From Fallopia convolvulus (taxonomy: Eukaryota; Streptophyta; Magnoliopsida; Caryophyllales; Polygonaceae): a stretch of DNA of 64,000 nt. The notes below the pieces were generated by a model. That model searched no databases. It worked only from the letters and a program-made list of their open reading frames with translations, and was not told the DNA's origin. Shown in pieces: positions 22,091-34,549 of the stretch; positions within the stretch are counted from its first letter, which is position 1, and each line of letters starts with the position of its first letter. The stretch spans positions 32,015,786 to 32,079,785 of the forward strand of contig OZ024724.1 in the NCBI GenBank assembly GCA_964016875.1, read 5' to 3'. The translations under genes were made by a program, and so were the position numbers.

Positions 22091-23376
22091 TGTTAATAGG
22101 GTTTCTTGACAACAAATAAATTTAAAATCAAGACCCCCTTGTGTATAGCGAAGTCAAGTTCGTCCACGGGAGATAGTCAATGCTAAGTTTGTTACTTGGA
22201 GCCCAAGCAATCAACAAAGTAAGGGTTTATATCGAAGGAAAAGAGGAATTCTAAGGTAAAGGTATCAGCACAACAACAATCATGCATGCCAAACACTAAT
22301 GAAACACATAGATCATGCTTTTATCATATAAAGGTGTCAACTTTCACCAAACAAAGCAAGTAAATCAACTAACTTTCGTTCAATCAACAAACTTACTATC
22401 TAATATCTTCTACTTCAACTAGGATAGATCCACTTTCGCTTCAAAACCCTAAATTGACTATCTGATTCAAGGTTTCCGCTTTCGCTTCGACTATGAATGA
22501 GAAATTCCCTTCAACTTTCGTTTCAAGGATTAAGAACAAGAGAAAAGATTTATGCAATAAAAACAATCAAGACATGATCATAAACAAGCATGCACAATCG
22601 TTGTTGGGTTTAAATCCAACTTTAGAGAGGAAGACTACTCACAAAGCATAATTAAAATCAACTGAATTAAATAAAAGAGAAAGCTTACAACTTTGAATCC
22701 AAAACAAAACTTGTCTTCCAAGTAACTCCACAATCTCATCCCCCTCTATCTCCCACGCCTCTCTCTAACTTCTCTCTTTTTCCCTTACTTGCCCTCCAAG
22801 GCAATTGATTGTGTAGAGAAAAACAAAGGGTAGACAAGAGTATTTATACGGAAACTAATCTATCTAAGAGCTATCTCTAAGGAAATAAATTTTCTAATAA
22901 GATATATTCCTTCTATCTATCTAATAACATAAAAGGAAACAAGATAAAAGCATTTTAATTGCGTTGACTCGGGCTTCACTGCGACAAGGGGTGCCTCGGT
23001 ACCGATATGTGCGCCTCGGTACCGACCCTATTCTTCTCTTCGAACAGCCTAGAGTAAAACTTGCGTAGCGGATTCGTTACATCTCCGTTTGACTCGATTC
23101 TTTTTCCTATGTTTTTGTAACGAATTTCTCTATCTATTTCCAAGCTCAAACTTGATATTCAATGACTTTATGAACTTCATTCCTTGAGATTTTCCTTAAG
23201 CGCTTCTCCTCGGTTTTGCTCTTTTCCTCAAAAGTGCTCCAAACAGCTTCTAAAAACCTACAAAACACCACCAAAGCTTATATAGACTCCATATCTTAAT
23301 GAAATACGAAAACCTACACAAACGACTCAAAACTAAAGAAAAAGACTCAAACACGCAAAAACACACCCTAAAAACA
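22091..23376 (-). repeat. TE-C 3' LTR
   Basis: About 1,286 bp matching 26551-27840. On the minus strand the similarity continues upstream to a TGATATACG start at 23397 next to the purine tract, 21 bases beyond the point where the 5' LTR begins. Either position could be the true border. Confidence 0.82.
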
Positions 23377-23397
23377 CGACTAAAAAGGCGTATATCA

Positions 23398-24900
23398 AAA
23401 TACCCCATATTTAGACTTGCTTGTTCTCAAGCAATAAAAAAGACATCAATCAAAACCATGAACACATATATCAAGTCAATGTCTTTATCAAAAAGCAACA
23501 TCAAATCACAAGTAGAAATAAATAGACAAGTGAATCTAACGTCATCACACATATATGAGCAACCTCAAGCAAAAGCAAACTATAAATCCAACCTCACAAG
23601 GGTTATGTGTTTCACTCAACCCTCAACTCAATCCAATATACAAAAACTACATAGTCATTGTTACTTATATCACCAAACTCTCCACCAGAGATGTCAAAAC
23701 ACATAAAATCATCAAGAGAACTTAGGCTCAATGAAAAACTTCATAGAAGCTTCCATTCGGCCGGGTTGTAATGGGGCTTGGTAATAACAATAAGGCGTGG
23801 AAATATTTTGGCTATGTGGTGCTAATAAAATCCGGGAATAAAGACTCCTAAAACTCACACATATCCAAAAACTCTCATAAAAGAACATACCAAACTCACT
23901 TAATATTATGCACACTTATTCCTTTCAACCCCTTTAATATCCCACCTAAATCTTGCTCAAAAACAACAAGGAAGATTTGGCTCGTGCACACTTTATTCAC
24001 TACTCAACACTATTCTCTTTCTTTTTTCTTCCTTCATGATCTTCATTTTTTCCTGCTGGGAAGGTTCGGTACCGAACCCACTAGGTCGGTAACGAGGTCT
24101 TCTTCATGATTTTTCTTTACTTCCACTTAATGTTCCACCTCTTTTGTAAGTGCATTCAGGGAACCAAAACTCCTTTTACATGACAAACTGCAAGATCTTT
24201 CAATTACCCAACCCAATATTACCCCACACTTGAACCAAACAATCTCACTCCTCAAAATCATAATAACTAATACTAAGTCCTAAACCCCGGATGGGGTCAA
24301 GCTTCATTGGCTAGGGAATAATTTTGTAGAGCTAAAAATAAAAGGCTTCATGCTCATATTGACTTCAAAAAGAGGATAATATAAGGGTGGATATGGATTA
24401 ATAAGGCTTATGAAAAGTAAGTTCTCCATCATATGATTTCACATGTAATGAATTAATATCTCATATAGGTCTCAAGTAATAGATAATCATATCAATGTCA
24501 AGAGATAATATGCATAAGGAGAGTAAATCACACAAGAAAAGAAGAGGGATTTTGATGTTCTCCCTATAAGGCCAAAAATAACTCACAAAGTAGCAATTTT
24601 TGTTGGATTCCAGTCACTTCTACCTAAGATCATATGTGCTCAATTTCATCACAAGCTAAATTTCCACATAAAAACAATTTTCAACATGATTCAGGCAAAA
24701 CTCTCCAAACATGATATGGAATTACATGATCAAGCAAGTTAAGCATATTATAGGACATCTAAGTGGAATATTATCAATCCTAAAACACAAACAGAGACAC
24801 AAAAACTGACACAAAACTGAGTTAACTTTTCCCATACCCCATACTTAAACCAAACAGTGTCCTCACTATTTAAAACAAAGACATAAAAAGAAAGAGGGAA
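23398..24900 (-). other. TE-C 3' noncoding region
   Basis: Noncoding DNA like the 3' region of TE-E, including a purine tract reading aatatggggtattt at the LTR and a second, taagtatggggtatgg, near 24828. A palindromic module is at 24066/24086. Confidence 0.65.
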
Positions 24901-24926
24901 CAGAAAAGGGAACTCACAAAATAAAA

Positions 24927-25118
24927 CTAAAGCTGCTTGAAACCATTGATCACTGAGGAGTTTTCTTTTCTTTCGGTTCGGTAGAGGTCGGTACCGAGCT
25001 TGTTGCTTCGGTAACGAGCCTGCGGCTTGTACGCCGATCTCTTCGTTGTTGCACTTGTACCGAGTGTCTTGAATCTCCTGTTTAGCACTTCTTCTTCATC
25101 TTTCTGTACCTGAGTCAC
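24927..25118 (-). pseudogene. TE-C second-ORF remnant
   Basis: A 63-codon frame at the position of the second ORF. It ends in GFKQL and contains palindrome-encoded stretches (24988/25008). I recognise no domain; only the position suggests it is a leftover of the second ORF. Confidence 0.35.
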
Positions 25119-25286
25119 TTAAAAAAACTTCTATCCCTACTATACTAATCTAACCTGAAAACAAGTCAAAAGAAAGTTAGCAAAAAGATCTAAGAAAGCA
25201 AAAACTAAAAAGAAAAACAAAAAGACGGTTGCCTCCCATAAGCGCTATTTTTAACGTCGTTAGCCCGACGAACTTACCTTAGCGGA

Positions 25287-25979
25287 TCAGGGCGGCTTCC
25301 ATCCATCTATTTCGGGATCATAAGAAACCCCATACTTAGCCTGAAGAACATCATAGCTTCTCTCCAAAACATTTGGCCCTCGATCATCAACAAGAATGCT
25401 TGGTAATCCTACAACAGGGTTAGTAAAATCCGAAAACCAAGGAGGTTTCGACTCCTTCACAGTACTAACAGTAGGATCTAGTATTGGACAAGGATATAAG
25501 AAAGGATCATGACCTGAATCAATCATCTCAAAAAACAAAGACTTACCGTGATCGGGCAGATAAGGGCTCGTTACCGAGGCTATGTGGGTCGTTAACGACC
25601 CTGCTGGATCTGGAAGTGGATCGATGTTGTGCAGATTAGACTCGGTTGCGGTGTTGGGCTTGGTACCGACCCATGGTGGGTCGGTAGGACCTTCGGTATG
25701 CGTCTTTTCCTTGTATTTGCTTGTTTATGTACTCAGGGAAGGGTCGGTACTGACCCATGGTGGGTCGGTAGGCTCTTTAGTAACGGAACTAGCGACTTCG
25801 TTCACGGCCGGATTGAAATGAAATTCGAGCCTCTCTTCTCCAATCTCAAATGCGAGAAGTCCTTTTCTAACATTAATTCGCGCCCCTGCGGTATCTAAGA
25901 ATGGTCTTTTGAGAATGATTGGTTTCTCAATCTTTGGGAGAACAATGGCCGATTCCGGCACCCTCAGTTCTGGGTGCAT
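25287..25979 (-). pseudogene. TE-C gag-protease remnant
   Basis: Minus strand: MHPELRVPES...LPKIEKPI from the Gag start is fused to ILKRPFLDTAGARI from the protease end, so about 1.8 kb of gag and protease is missing. The join lies at similar short peptides (KPI and VPIIL), consistent with microhomology. Further on, 25287-25538 encodes PPWFSDFTNP and related residues matching the TE-E post-protease tail at 34128-34490. A frameshift separates the fusion from the preceding leader. Non-functional. Confidence 0.8.
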
Positions 25980-26529
25980 GTTTTGCTTAGCTTTCTTGAA
26001 ATAGCATCCGATTGCTCTCGTAGATGGGCAATGTCAGCTTGCACGGCATCGATCTGCCTCTAGAGATCGGCCATCTGTTGTGCCATCTCTTCAGGTGTCA
26101 TGGTCATGGCTTTGCGTTCTCTTAATCGTCGGTGGAAGGATCCCTCGATTTAAAGTCTACTACTGGATTAGAGACAACTCGACGTCCTTCAATTGGCATA
26201 CACTGAAAGCAAAAAACAAAAACAAAAACAAAATCAAAAAGCAAAACGGGATCTCGGAGAGGGTCGGTACCTAGGCTTGGAGGGTCGGTATTGAGCCTGC
26301 AATGATCCCATAAAATAAAAACTAAAAAGAAAGAAACAACTACCTGACGATAAGGTCGGTACCTACCTGTATAGGGTTGGTAACGACTCGACAGTGACCT
26401 AGAAAGTAAACAGAACAAGCACAAAAACTGGGTTGCCCAGCAGGGTCGGTGCTGACCCTAGGGGGTCGTTACCGACTCGGCAAAGTCCCGAAAAATTCTA
26501 AAAGAACAAAACTTGGCACTATTGAAATC

Positions 26530-26547
26530 TCCCCGGCAACGACACCA
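26530..26547 (-). other. TE-C primer-binding site (tRNA-Asp type)
   Basis: Reversed, TGGTGTCGTTGCCGGGGA, three bases from the LTR; two mismatches to the tRNA-Asp complement. Confidence 0.8.
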
Positions 26548-26550
26548 ATT

Positions 26551-27840
26551 TGTTGATAGGGTTTCTTGACAACAAATAAATTTATAATCAAGACCCCACT
26601 GTGTATAGCGAAGTCACGTCCGTCCATGGGAGATACTCAGTGCTAAGTTTTGTTACTTGCAACGCAAGCAATCAACAAAGTAAGGGTTTATATCAAGGAA
26701 AAGAGGAATTCTAAGGTAAAGGTATCACCACAACACCAATCATGCATGCCAAACGCTAATGAAACGCATAGATCATGCTTTTATCACAAAAATGTGTCAA
26801 CTTTCATCAACAAAAGCAATTAAATCAACTAACTTTCGTTCAATCAACAAACTTACTATCTAATCTCTTCTACTTCAACTAGGATAGATCCACTTTCGCT
26901 TCAAAACCCTAAATTGACTATTCTGATCCAGGGTTTCCTTTTTCGCTTCAACTATGAGTGAGAAATTCCCTTCAACTTTCGTTTCAAGGATTAAGAACAA
27001 GAGAATAGATTTATGCAATAAAAACAATCAAGACATGATCATAAACAAGCATGCAGAACCGTTGTTGGGTTTAACCCCAACCTTAGAGAGGAAGACTACT
27101 CACAAAGCATAATTAAAATCAACTGAATTAAATAAAAGAGAAAGCTTACAACTTTGAATCCAAAACAAAACTTGTCTTCCAAGTAACTCCACAATCTTGT
27201 CCCCCTCTATCTCCCACGCCTCTATCTAACTTCTTTCTTTTCCCCTTACTTGCCTCCAAGGCAATTGATTGTGTAGAGAAAAACAAAGGGTAGACAAGAG
27301 TATTTATAAAGAAACTAATCTATCTAAGAGCTATCTCTAAGGAAATAAATCTTCTAATAAGATATATTCCTTCTATCTATCTAATAACATAAAAGCAAAC
27401 AATATAAAAGCCTTTTTATTTCGCCAACTAGGTCTTCACTGCGACATGGGGTGCCTCGGTACCGACCTGTGCACCTCGGTACCGACCCTGTTCAGCTCTT
27501 CGAACAGCCTAGAGCTGTAGCGGATTCGTTACAACTCTGTTTGACTCGATTCTTTTTCTTATGTTTTTGTAACGCATTTCTCTATCTCTTTCCAAGCTCA
27601 AACTTGATCTTCAATGAATTTATGAACTTCATTCCTTGAGCTTTTCCTTAAGTGCTTCTCCTCGGTTTTGCTCTTTTCCTCAAAAGTGCTCCAAACAGCT
27701 TCTAAAAACCTACAAAACACCATCAAAGCTTATGTAGACTTCATATCTTAACGAAATATGAAAACCTACACAAACGACTCAAAACAAAACACAAAACTAA
27801 TGAAAAAGACCCAAACACACAAAAACACACCCTAAAAACA
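26551..27840 (-). repeat. TE-C 5' LTR
   Basis: 1,290 bp; on the minus strand it starts TGTTTTTAGGG at 27840 and ends CTATCAACA at 26551. A TATA box (ttataaat reversed) is near 27304. Palindromic module at 27456/27476. Confidence 0.85.
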
Positions 27841-27864
27841 CCTCCCTTGACTTGTATCAGTATT

Positions 27865-28073
27865 GAACTTTGCAAAATTTGGACAAACATTTTGGGACAA
27901 AAAATGTACTTTTGGACAAACTTAATGGGACGGATGGAGCAGTTTGGACCCTTGGTGGTGAAAGATTGTTGGGCTTAACATGGCCCACAGTTAGACCCGA
28001 AATTTAATATAACTATCATATATAACACCGTCATATTTTATTTTATTTTTCGAAAGAAACCAGGTGTAGTATG
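27865..28073. other. Host DNA between TE-B and TE-D, possible Stowaway fragment
   Basis: Joins 16853-16996 when TE-B is removed. The block around 27927-27943 (gggacggatggagcagt) resembles a Stowaway terminus. No coding sequence. Confidence 0.4.
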
Positions 28074-29232
28074 TGATATAGATCAAAGGAGGATTCAAGC
28101 CAAGGATTCTTTGAAGATGATTCAAAGGCCTAGACCAAGACCTTTCCTAAGGTCCTGAACATTCAAGTTCAAGAAGGTTTTCATGGATTCCATATTGTTC
28201 TTTGATTATGTTCATCCATGGCATCCAAGGCTACCAAGGAAGAGGATGAAGTCATGAAAGTTCGAAAAGTTAAAAAGCCCGTAAAATTAAAAACAATGCT
28301 TTGTAAAATGGTCATAACTTGGGATAGAAAATTGATCTCAAGTTCGTTCAAATTGTGTTGTATAGATAATTAAAATATCTACAACTTTGTAGTTTATGTC
28401 GAATCCAGAATCCAACAGAAAAGAGGCAAAAAACATAATTTACTGAGAGTTGTTCAAGTCTTACGGGAATCTTATATTTAGTTTTAATTCTATCTATTTC
28501 TAGATATTATATTTATGATAATTTCGTCCATAGGAATTTGTTATGGCTGAAATATATCTTGCTTTATTATTATTTATATCTTTTTGAGTTTTAGGATTAG
28601 CTTTTTAGTTTTCTTATCTAAATAAATCAGATAATTATTTATTTGATTTATTTATGCTAAGGGGACTTAGATAGAAGTTTTAGGAATATATTAGGTTATC
28701 TTGTGACTTTGTGAGGCAAGCAAAAGGTCCATTATACCCCTCTAGTGATGGCCACCTTGTTACTTGCTCTCCAAGGAGACTCTTTTGTATTACCTTTAAA
28801 TACCTTGCAGTTATCATTCAATAAAGATCAACCTGAATTAGATAAACCCCTATTGGTTTATCTAGTTTATGGGCCATTAAAGCAACTATTGTTTAAGCAT
28901 TCAATCTCTATGATCATCATCACTAATTAGTTTTCTTTCAATTCATATTTGGATTGTTAATTTGATCAACTTCTTAGTTCTAGTTTGATTGTTAAAGATC
29001 AACTAGTTTATCAATTGAATTTAGCGTTGGAGCCAGTTCAATTAAACTATCCTTTTGATTATCTTAACTCTTTGAATCATATTCGTTCCTTGTTCATATT
29101 TCGAGTTTCTTGTTCATCAAGTTTCTAACTTTCAAGGCAAATCAGGTTGGAAATCGAGTTACTAGCAAGATCGGGATCCTGTGTGGTTAAATACTTGGTC
29201 ACAGAGGAGTAATCCGAGGTGATCACGTATCA
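28074..29232 (+). repeat. TE-D 5' LTR
   Basis: 1,159 bp, TGATATAGATC to CACGTATCA. Its first 83 bp match the 3' LTR start at 30094-30176. Confidence 0.88.
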
Positions 29233-29234
29233 AG

Positions 29235-29247
29235 TGGTATCAGAGCC
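29235..29247 (+). other. TE-D primer-binding site (initiator tRNA-Met)
   Basis: TGGTATCAGAGCC two bases after the LTR, the complement of the 3' end of plant initiator tRNA-Met. Confidence 0.92.
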
Positions 29248-29275
29248 ACATGTTAAGCCAAGTGTCATTCTTTTT

Positions 29276-30199
29276 CGCCATATCAAGTGGATTAAGATGT
29301 ATTGGTGTGATCCCTATGATGATATTCCACCAACTCCAAGGGTACAAAGACCTCCCAAGATTGAGCCTTTTTCTGGAGAGCATGGACCGGATGATTATTT
29401 GGCATGGGAGCGAGTTGTTGATTACTACCTTGACTACTATGGTTATGATGAATGGGATATCCTTCCATGGGTGACTAACTACCTTGTTAGTTCTGCCCGT
29501 TCCTTTTGGTTATAGATATGTCAATCTAGACGTCGTCAAGGCTTGATCCCAATTGCAAATTAGGACAAACTGAAGTTTGTCACGGGAAAGATCTATGTTA
29601 CAAATGATGAAGAGTTGCATAGACGATATAGATAAGCTTGTGCTCTTGCTTGCCAAAAGAAAGCTCAAATCCAACCATTGAGTCGAGAACGAGATCTTCA
29701 TTGTTTCTTGTGTCAAGGAAGAGGACATTTTGATAATATCTGCCCTAATCGCATGTACGAGTCTTTAAACATGTCTGAGGAATCTTTGCATCAAGAGAAG
29801 CATGAAGAGTTGTCCATTCATGATGAACTTATTGAAGATATATGGATTGCTCCTGATTGGTGTGGCAAACTGATATACTTAGAAGAAGTTTATCAAGAGA
29901 ATCCTACAGATGATGAAGAGCCATTGGCCATTGACACATCATCGAATTCAGTAATACAAGTTGTTGCAATCCCAAGCTTAGATACTTCCGCGGGTCTGTC
30001 TTTTTCTGATTTGAAATTGTTAATTGATGAATCTCCCGTTGCATCTACATACAATGTCGAATCGAGGAAGATTCGAGGCCAAGTGGGGGAGAATGATATA
30101 GATCAAAGGAGGATTCAAGCCAAGGATTCTTTGAAGATGATTCAAAGGCCTAAACCAAGACCTTTCCTAAGGTCCCTGATGTTCGTGTTTTTAGTATAG
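29276..30199 (+). pseudogene. TE-D Gag-like gene
   Basis: One frame with stops at 29513, 29561 and 29633 and no frameshift. N-terminal part: PKIEPFSGEHGPDDYLAWE and a Trp-rich stretch, as in Ty3/gypsy Gag. Then CFLCQGRGHFDNICPNR, a CCHC zinc knuckle, and an acidic linker with SVIQVVAIPSLD. The frame passes through the purine tract (RGQVGEND) into the 3' LTR. Before TE-E inserted, it would have ended about 85 bases inside the LTR, at the TGA equivalent to that in the 5' LTR near 28157. No polymerase genes. Confidence 0.8.
30094..30176 (+). repeat. TE-D 3' LTR, first segment
   Basis: Starts TGATATAGATC after the purine tract and is cut by TE-E at the target gtccc (30172-30176). Confidence 0.9.
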
Positions 30200-31661
30200 T
30201 TTTTAGGTGGTTTTCTTAGTTTGATAGGACTAGTTTTGACACGTTTAGGGCTAGTTTTATGTGTTTTTGGTTGGTTTTGCATATTTTGTGAAAAGTATGG
30301 AAGCTACTCCGTTTTGTGTCTTTTTGTAGGTTTTGGCAAGGAAACGGTGCTTTTTGGAGCTAAATTTGGAATGCTATGGTGAAGGACGGAAGAATACGAG
30401 ATGAAGATGTCGAAGTCCAAGATTTTAGAGTTGAAGTGATGAAGACGTCAAAATACAGGCTCGTTAACGAGACTATGCAGGGTCGTTAACGAGGCTTAGC
30501 GATAGGGTTTTTCGAGAAATCTTAGAGATGACCTACCGATCCTGTGTGGGAATTTATTCCGTGTCGGTAGGGTATTTTTTATGAGTTTTAGGGTTATTAT
30601 ATTTTATTTTAAGGCTTGCTATCCTTTTAGGTTTTTATTTCTATCTTTTAGAGTAGGTTTCTATCGTTTAGGAAAGTTTTTATCTTATATCCTTATTTAT
30701 TTAGATAGCTTTATTAGTATAAATACCCTTCTTTATATCCTAGAGAGGGGGTGGCAAGTAGTATTCTAGTAGGAGACGAAGAAGGAAGAGCCGAGAGAGA
30801 GAAGAGTCGGGGAGAGAGATCGAGCCACGGTGGAACGAGAGTTAGCCGAGGTCGTTAATCACGAGTTTCGATTCGGTTTTGTATTTTTCGGTTTCTTCTG
30901 AATTCTATAAGACGATATTTCCTTATTAATTTGAAGTAGTTGATTTGTTTTCAATGTTCTCCTTTATGGAAGTTGTTTGCTTTCTAGTTATGAATAGTGA
31001 GTAGTTTTCTTATCTAGGGTCGGGGTTAAAACCCGGCATAGTTATGCATGGTTTGCTGAGTAAGATGATGTGTTGAATGCCTTCTATCTATTTTTGAGAT
31101 TGCTTGTTGTGCTTATAGCTAGATGAAAGTCAAGGTAATTTGAGTTTTAAACTTTATCGAGAGAGAAAGTTATAAACTTGAAGGTTGATATTGATTGAAT
31201 ACGAAAGTTTCAAGATTTAGGTCCAAAACAAGTGATTGAGTGAATTAATTTATGAGAGTAGATTAACTTACTTACTAGTCAATGAAAGTTGATGAATTTA
31301 TCTATTTAAAGGCATGATCTTTATCTTCTTACAAGTTTATATGCATGACTATGTTGTGGTGACCCTTGTCCTAGATCTTTGTTTCTATTTGAATTCTTCT
31401 TGATCATATTCGTTGCTGAGTTCGTAGCCTCGGTACCGAACTTATTTTAGGTCGTTAGTAGTCTACAGGTTCGTTAACGACCCTGACAAAGTCGTTAACG
31501 AGGCTGACCATGAGTATTTGCTTGTTTTTGTTTGATTTTCATTATTAGTAGTCGATAGATAAACAAACCGTGCTTCTCGTGGAACGATCCTGACTCCCCT
31601 ATACTCAGCGGGGTCTTGACTTATAAATTTATTTGTTGTCCAGAGTAAGGGCCCGTCAACA
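30177..31661 (+). repeat. TE-E 5' LTR
   Basis: 1,485 bp with TATA box tataaata at 30718-30725. Visibly more diverged from its partner than the TE-A LTR pair. Confidence 0.92.
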
Positions 31662-31664
31662 AAT

Positions 31665-31682
31665 TGGCGTCGTTGTCGGGGA
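31665..31682 (+). other. TE-E primer-binding site (tRNA-Asp type)
   Basis: TGGCGTCGTTGTCGGGGA, three bases after the LTR; two C-to-T differences from the TE-A site. Confidence 0.85.
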
Positions 31683-31776
31683 CGCAACGATTTTGTTTGT
31701 TTATCTGTTGGTCTGGGAATAGCCCGACCCCGTTTTTGTTTTTATTTTTTGTTTTCTTTGTCTGTTTTCTCAGTGT

Positions 31777-34490
31777 ATGCCGGTAGGACATCGAAGGCTT
31801 GAATTTGATAACGCTGGTTATTATTCAGAACCTAAACGTTCCCTGCACCGTAGACGCTGAGAGAACCGAGCCATGGCCACACCTAAAGAGCTGGCTCGTC
31901 AGTTGGAAGTCCTCCAATACCAGATGGAGGCATTGAAAACCGAGAAAGAAGACGCTGCTGTCGAGGCTGAGCGTCAACGAATTAACAATGCTCGTCTACA
32001 TGAAGAGCTGAATTCCTATCCAAGGAATGCCAAAAAATGCATGCATCCAGAACTGAGGGTGCCAGAATCCCCAATTATGCTTCCGGAGATAGAGAAACCC
32101 TTTGAGATTAAGTCTCAATTTATATCCTTGATGAAGCGGGCTCAGTTTGAAGGGAAACCTTCTGAGTGCCCTATGGAACATATTAGAAATTTTCGTGACT
32201 TATGTGACACCATAGCTGCTGAAGGTGTCTCACTTGAATATGTTCTGTTAAAGGCTTTCAGGTGGTCTCTTGCTGGAAAGGCCCTGAGCTGGTTGGAGAG
32301 CTTACCTCCTAAGTCTATCAGAACTTGGAAGAACTTGTATGATCAATTTCTTACAAAATTCTTCCCTCCTGCCAAGACAACGGAGATGAGGAAGCGCATC
32401 ACCTCTTCTCACCAGCTTCCTAATGAGACTATTGTTGAAACATGGGAAAGATTTAAAGAAATGCTTAGATAGTGCCCCACTCATGGGCAACCTTTATATG
32501 TTCTTCAAGAAATCTTTTTCCAGGGTATCAACGCCGAGACCAAGAACCGCATCAACACACATACAGTGTGCGGTTTTATAGAGATGGACCCTATGGCTGC
32601 ATGGTAATTGCTGGATAAGCTGTCCAATTATGATGCCATGTACGAAACCCAACAAACTCCCTAGCCCCAGAAGCGTCTCTACAAACCTAACCGAGAAGAA
32701 GTTGACCTAGATGTTAAAAATCAATTTCTACAAGATAAGGTCAACCGCTTGAAGAAGCTAGTAAGTTTTCTGAAATCCTCTCAATCTTGTCAAGAGTGTG
32801 GTTCTTCTGCCCATAGTACTTCTGCTTGCACTAACATAGAGCAGGTAAGAGCCGATGAGACAATTACTGAAATGAATTATATGAGAGGCCCATACAGGAG
32901 CCAACCTAATAATTTCGATAGGTCAAACAACTATCAGACATGGGGCAATCCAAATCCAAATCCAAGCTATACAGCGCCTCCACCGGATAGACAACATGCG
33001 CCCTATCGACCTCCAATCCATCAAGAGCCACCATCATAGGTACAAGGGTTATAGGAAAGCATTAATGGAGTCCACAATAAAGTTAATGAAGTTCAAGCCA
33101 ACCTTAACCACCAAAATAAAAGATGGGGAGAGTTCGATGTATGGAAGAAGAATGTTGATTCCCAACTAGGGAACCTTGCTGCACAGATTCCAAGACCACA
33201 AGGGCAACTCTCGGGCCGTCCCGAGGAAAATCCTAGGGGACAAATAGCAGCGGTACTCCTTAAGAGCAGAAAGACACTACCGGAGCGTATCCAAACTAAG
33301 GACAAGACCGAAGAGGATGCCACGGTTCAGCTCGGTAACGAGCCAGCGAGAGCAAGTACCGAACTGGGACAACATGGCGACGAGGCTTCCGGGGTCGTCA
33401 ACGACCCTAGTCCAGGTAAATTTTCTAATCCGAGCCCTCCTCTCAAGCCCAGGGTAGTTAACGACCCCAACAGGGTCGGTAATAATCCTCCGAGAATACC
33501 TAACGACCTTAGTGTCGACCCGGTAACTTCACCTCTCGAGCCTAACTTGGTTCCGAGAATGGTGAAATCTCTTCCATTTCCGACTAAGAAATCTATGGAC
33601 TCTACTGAGAGTAAGTTCAAGCGTTTCGTAAAGATTCTTCAGGGCATTAATATTTCCATCCCATTCGCTGAGGCCCTAAGTGAAATGCCGGCTTACACGA
33701 AATTTTTGAAGGATATTCTTAGCAGGAAATTATCCATCACAGAGTTGCAGGATGAAGTCCGATCTATTGCTCTACCGGAAAAGTTAGGAGATCCAGGAAG
33801 ATTTGCCATAACAAAGCTTTATGTGACCTGGGAGCCAGTGCTATTTTACTTCCTCTCTTAATCTGGTCAAAATCCACCATGGGACCATTGGAGCCTGTAG
33901 ACATGAACCTCTACATGGCAGACGGGTCATGCGTCAAAGCCACAGGAGTCGTGGACGACTATCCTATTCAAGTCGGGAAATTCTTTATACCGAAAGATTT
34001 CATCGTCCTCGATATGCCTGAAGACCCTCACGTCCCTATTATTCTCGGCAGACCATTCTTAGCTACAATTGGTGCTCGGGTCGATGTGCGGAAATGACTT
34101 CTCACTTTTGTTATTGGAGAAGAGCGCGTGGAATTCAGCCTTGACCAAAACGCTAATGATCCAACTACGGTTGCACAAATCGAGTTGACTTATCGAGAAC
34201 TCGATATAGTTGTTCCTACCGTGCCCCCTTCAACTACAAAAGCGGACGAGAATCTCACGCAAGACCCTGCCGAACCTCATGAGTCCATTACCAAGTCCCA
34301 CATGCAAGAGTATAATCAAGAGGAGTCCAGACCACCTTGGTTTTCGAATTTCACTAACCCGTATGTAGGAATACCGGACATACTAATAGAAGACAAAGGA
34401 CCAAGTTTAGCGACTAAAACGAATAATGCCTACAAAGCAAAGCATGGGGCACCTCAAGACCCCAACATAGCCGCAAAAGAGCCACCTTGA
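31777..34490 (+). pseudogene. TE-E gag-protease, broken
   Basis: Same architecture as the TE-A frame. The ATG at 31777 is followed by in-frame stops at 31858, 32470, 32605, 32662, 33037 and 33052, a frameshifting deletion near 33812 that removes sequence just before the protease active site, and a stop near 34095. Gag domain (about 32060-32640, with MHPELRVPE before it), a CCHC knuckle CQECGSSAHSTSAC (about 32790), a linker built on palindromic modules, and the protease tail ILGRPFLATIGA can be read. Several stops look like CAG-to-TAG changes. A tail with PPWFSNFTNP matches TE-C. No polymerase follows. Confidence 0.88.
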
Positions 34491-34535
34491 ACCAAGGTAA
34501 GTACGTCGAGCTAACGACGTTAAAAATAGTGCTTA

Positions 34536-34549
34536 CGGGAGGCAACCCG
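34536..34549 (+). promoter_or_regulatory. Conserved hairpin after gag-protease (TE-E)
   Basis: cggg-aggcaa-cccg, 45 bases after the frame ends. Same loop as TE-A. The preceding ctaacgacgttaaaaatag is shared almost exactly with TE-C. Confidence 0.6.

Larger units (their letters stand above)
22091..27840 (-). mobile_element. TE-C: deletion derivative of the TE-E type
   Basis: A 5,750-bp minus-strand element with perfect target duplications cctcc (22086-22090, 27841-27845) inside the TE-B 5' LTR. Removing it restores the LTR start seen at about 18150. LTRs are 22091-23376 and 26551-27840. The primer site at 26530-26547 (reversed) matches tRNA-Asp with two mismatches. Internal sequence keeps a gag start fused to the protease end, the hairpin region and a 3' noncoding region; most of gag and nearly all of the second ORF are deleted. 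It is rich in paired palindromes, for example 22996/23016, 24066/24086 and 24988/25008. Confidence 0.88.
16997..27859 (-). mobile_element. TE-B: gag-only gypsy-type LTR element, doubly interrupted
   Basis: Minus-strand element flanked by perfect target duplications gtatt at 16992-16996 and 27860-27864. Its 3' LTR is 16997-18171, the internal region is about 18172-18965 and encodes only a Gag-like protein, and its 5' LTR is split by a MULE at 19633-21639 and by TE-C at 22091-27840. The uninterrupted element would be about 3 kb. TE-D is a second member. Relative to TE-D, a deletion of roughly 100 bp has removed the end of the 5' LTR, the primer site and the leader. Confidence 0.88.
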
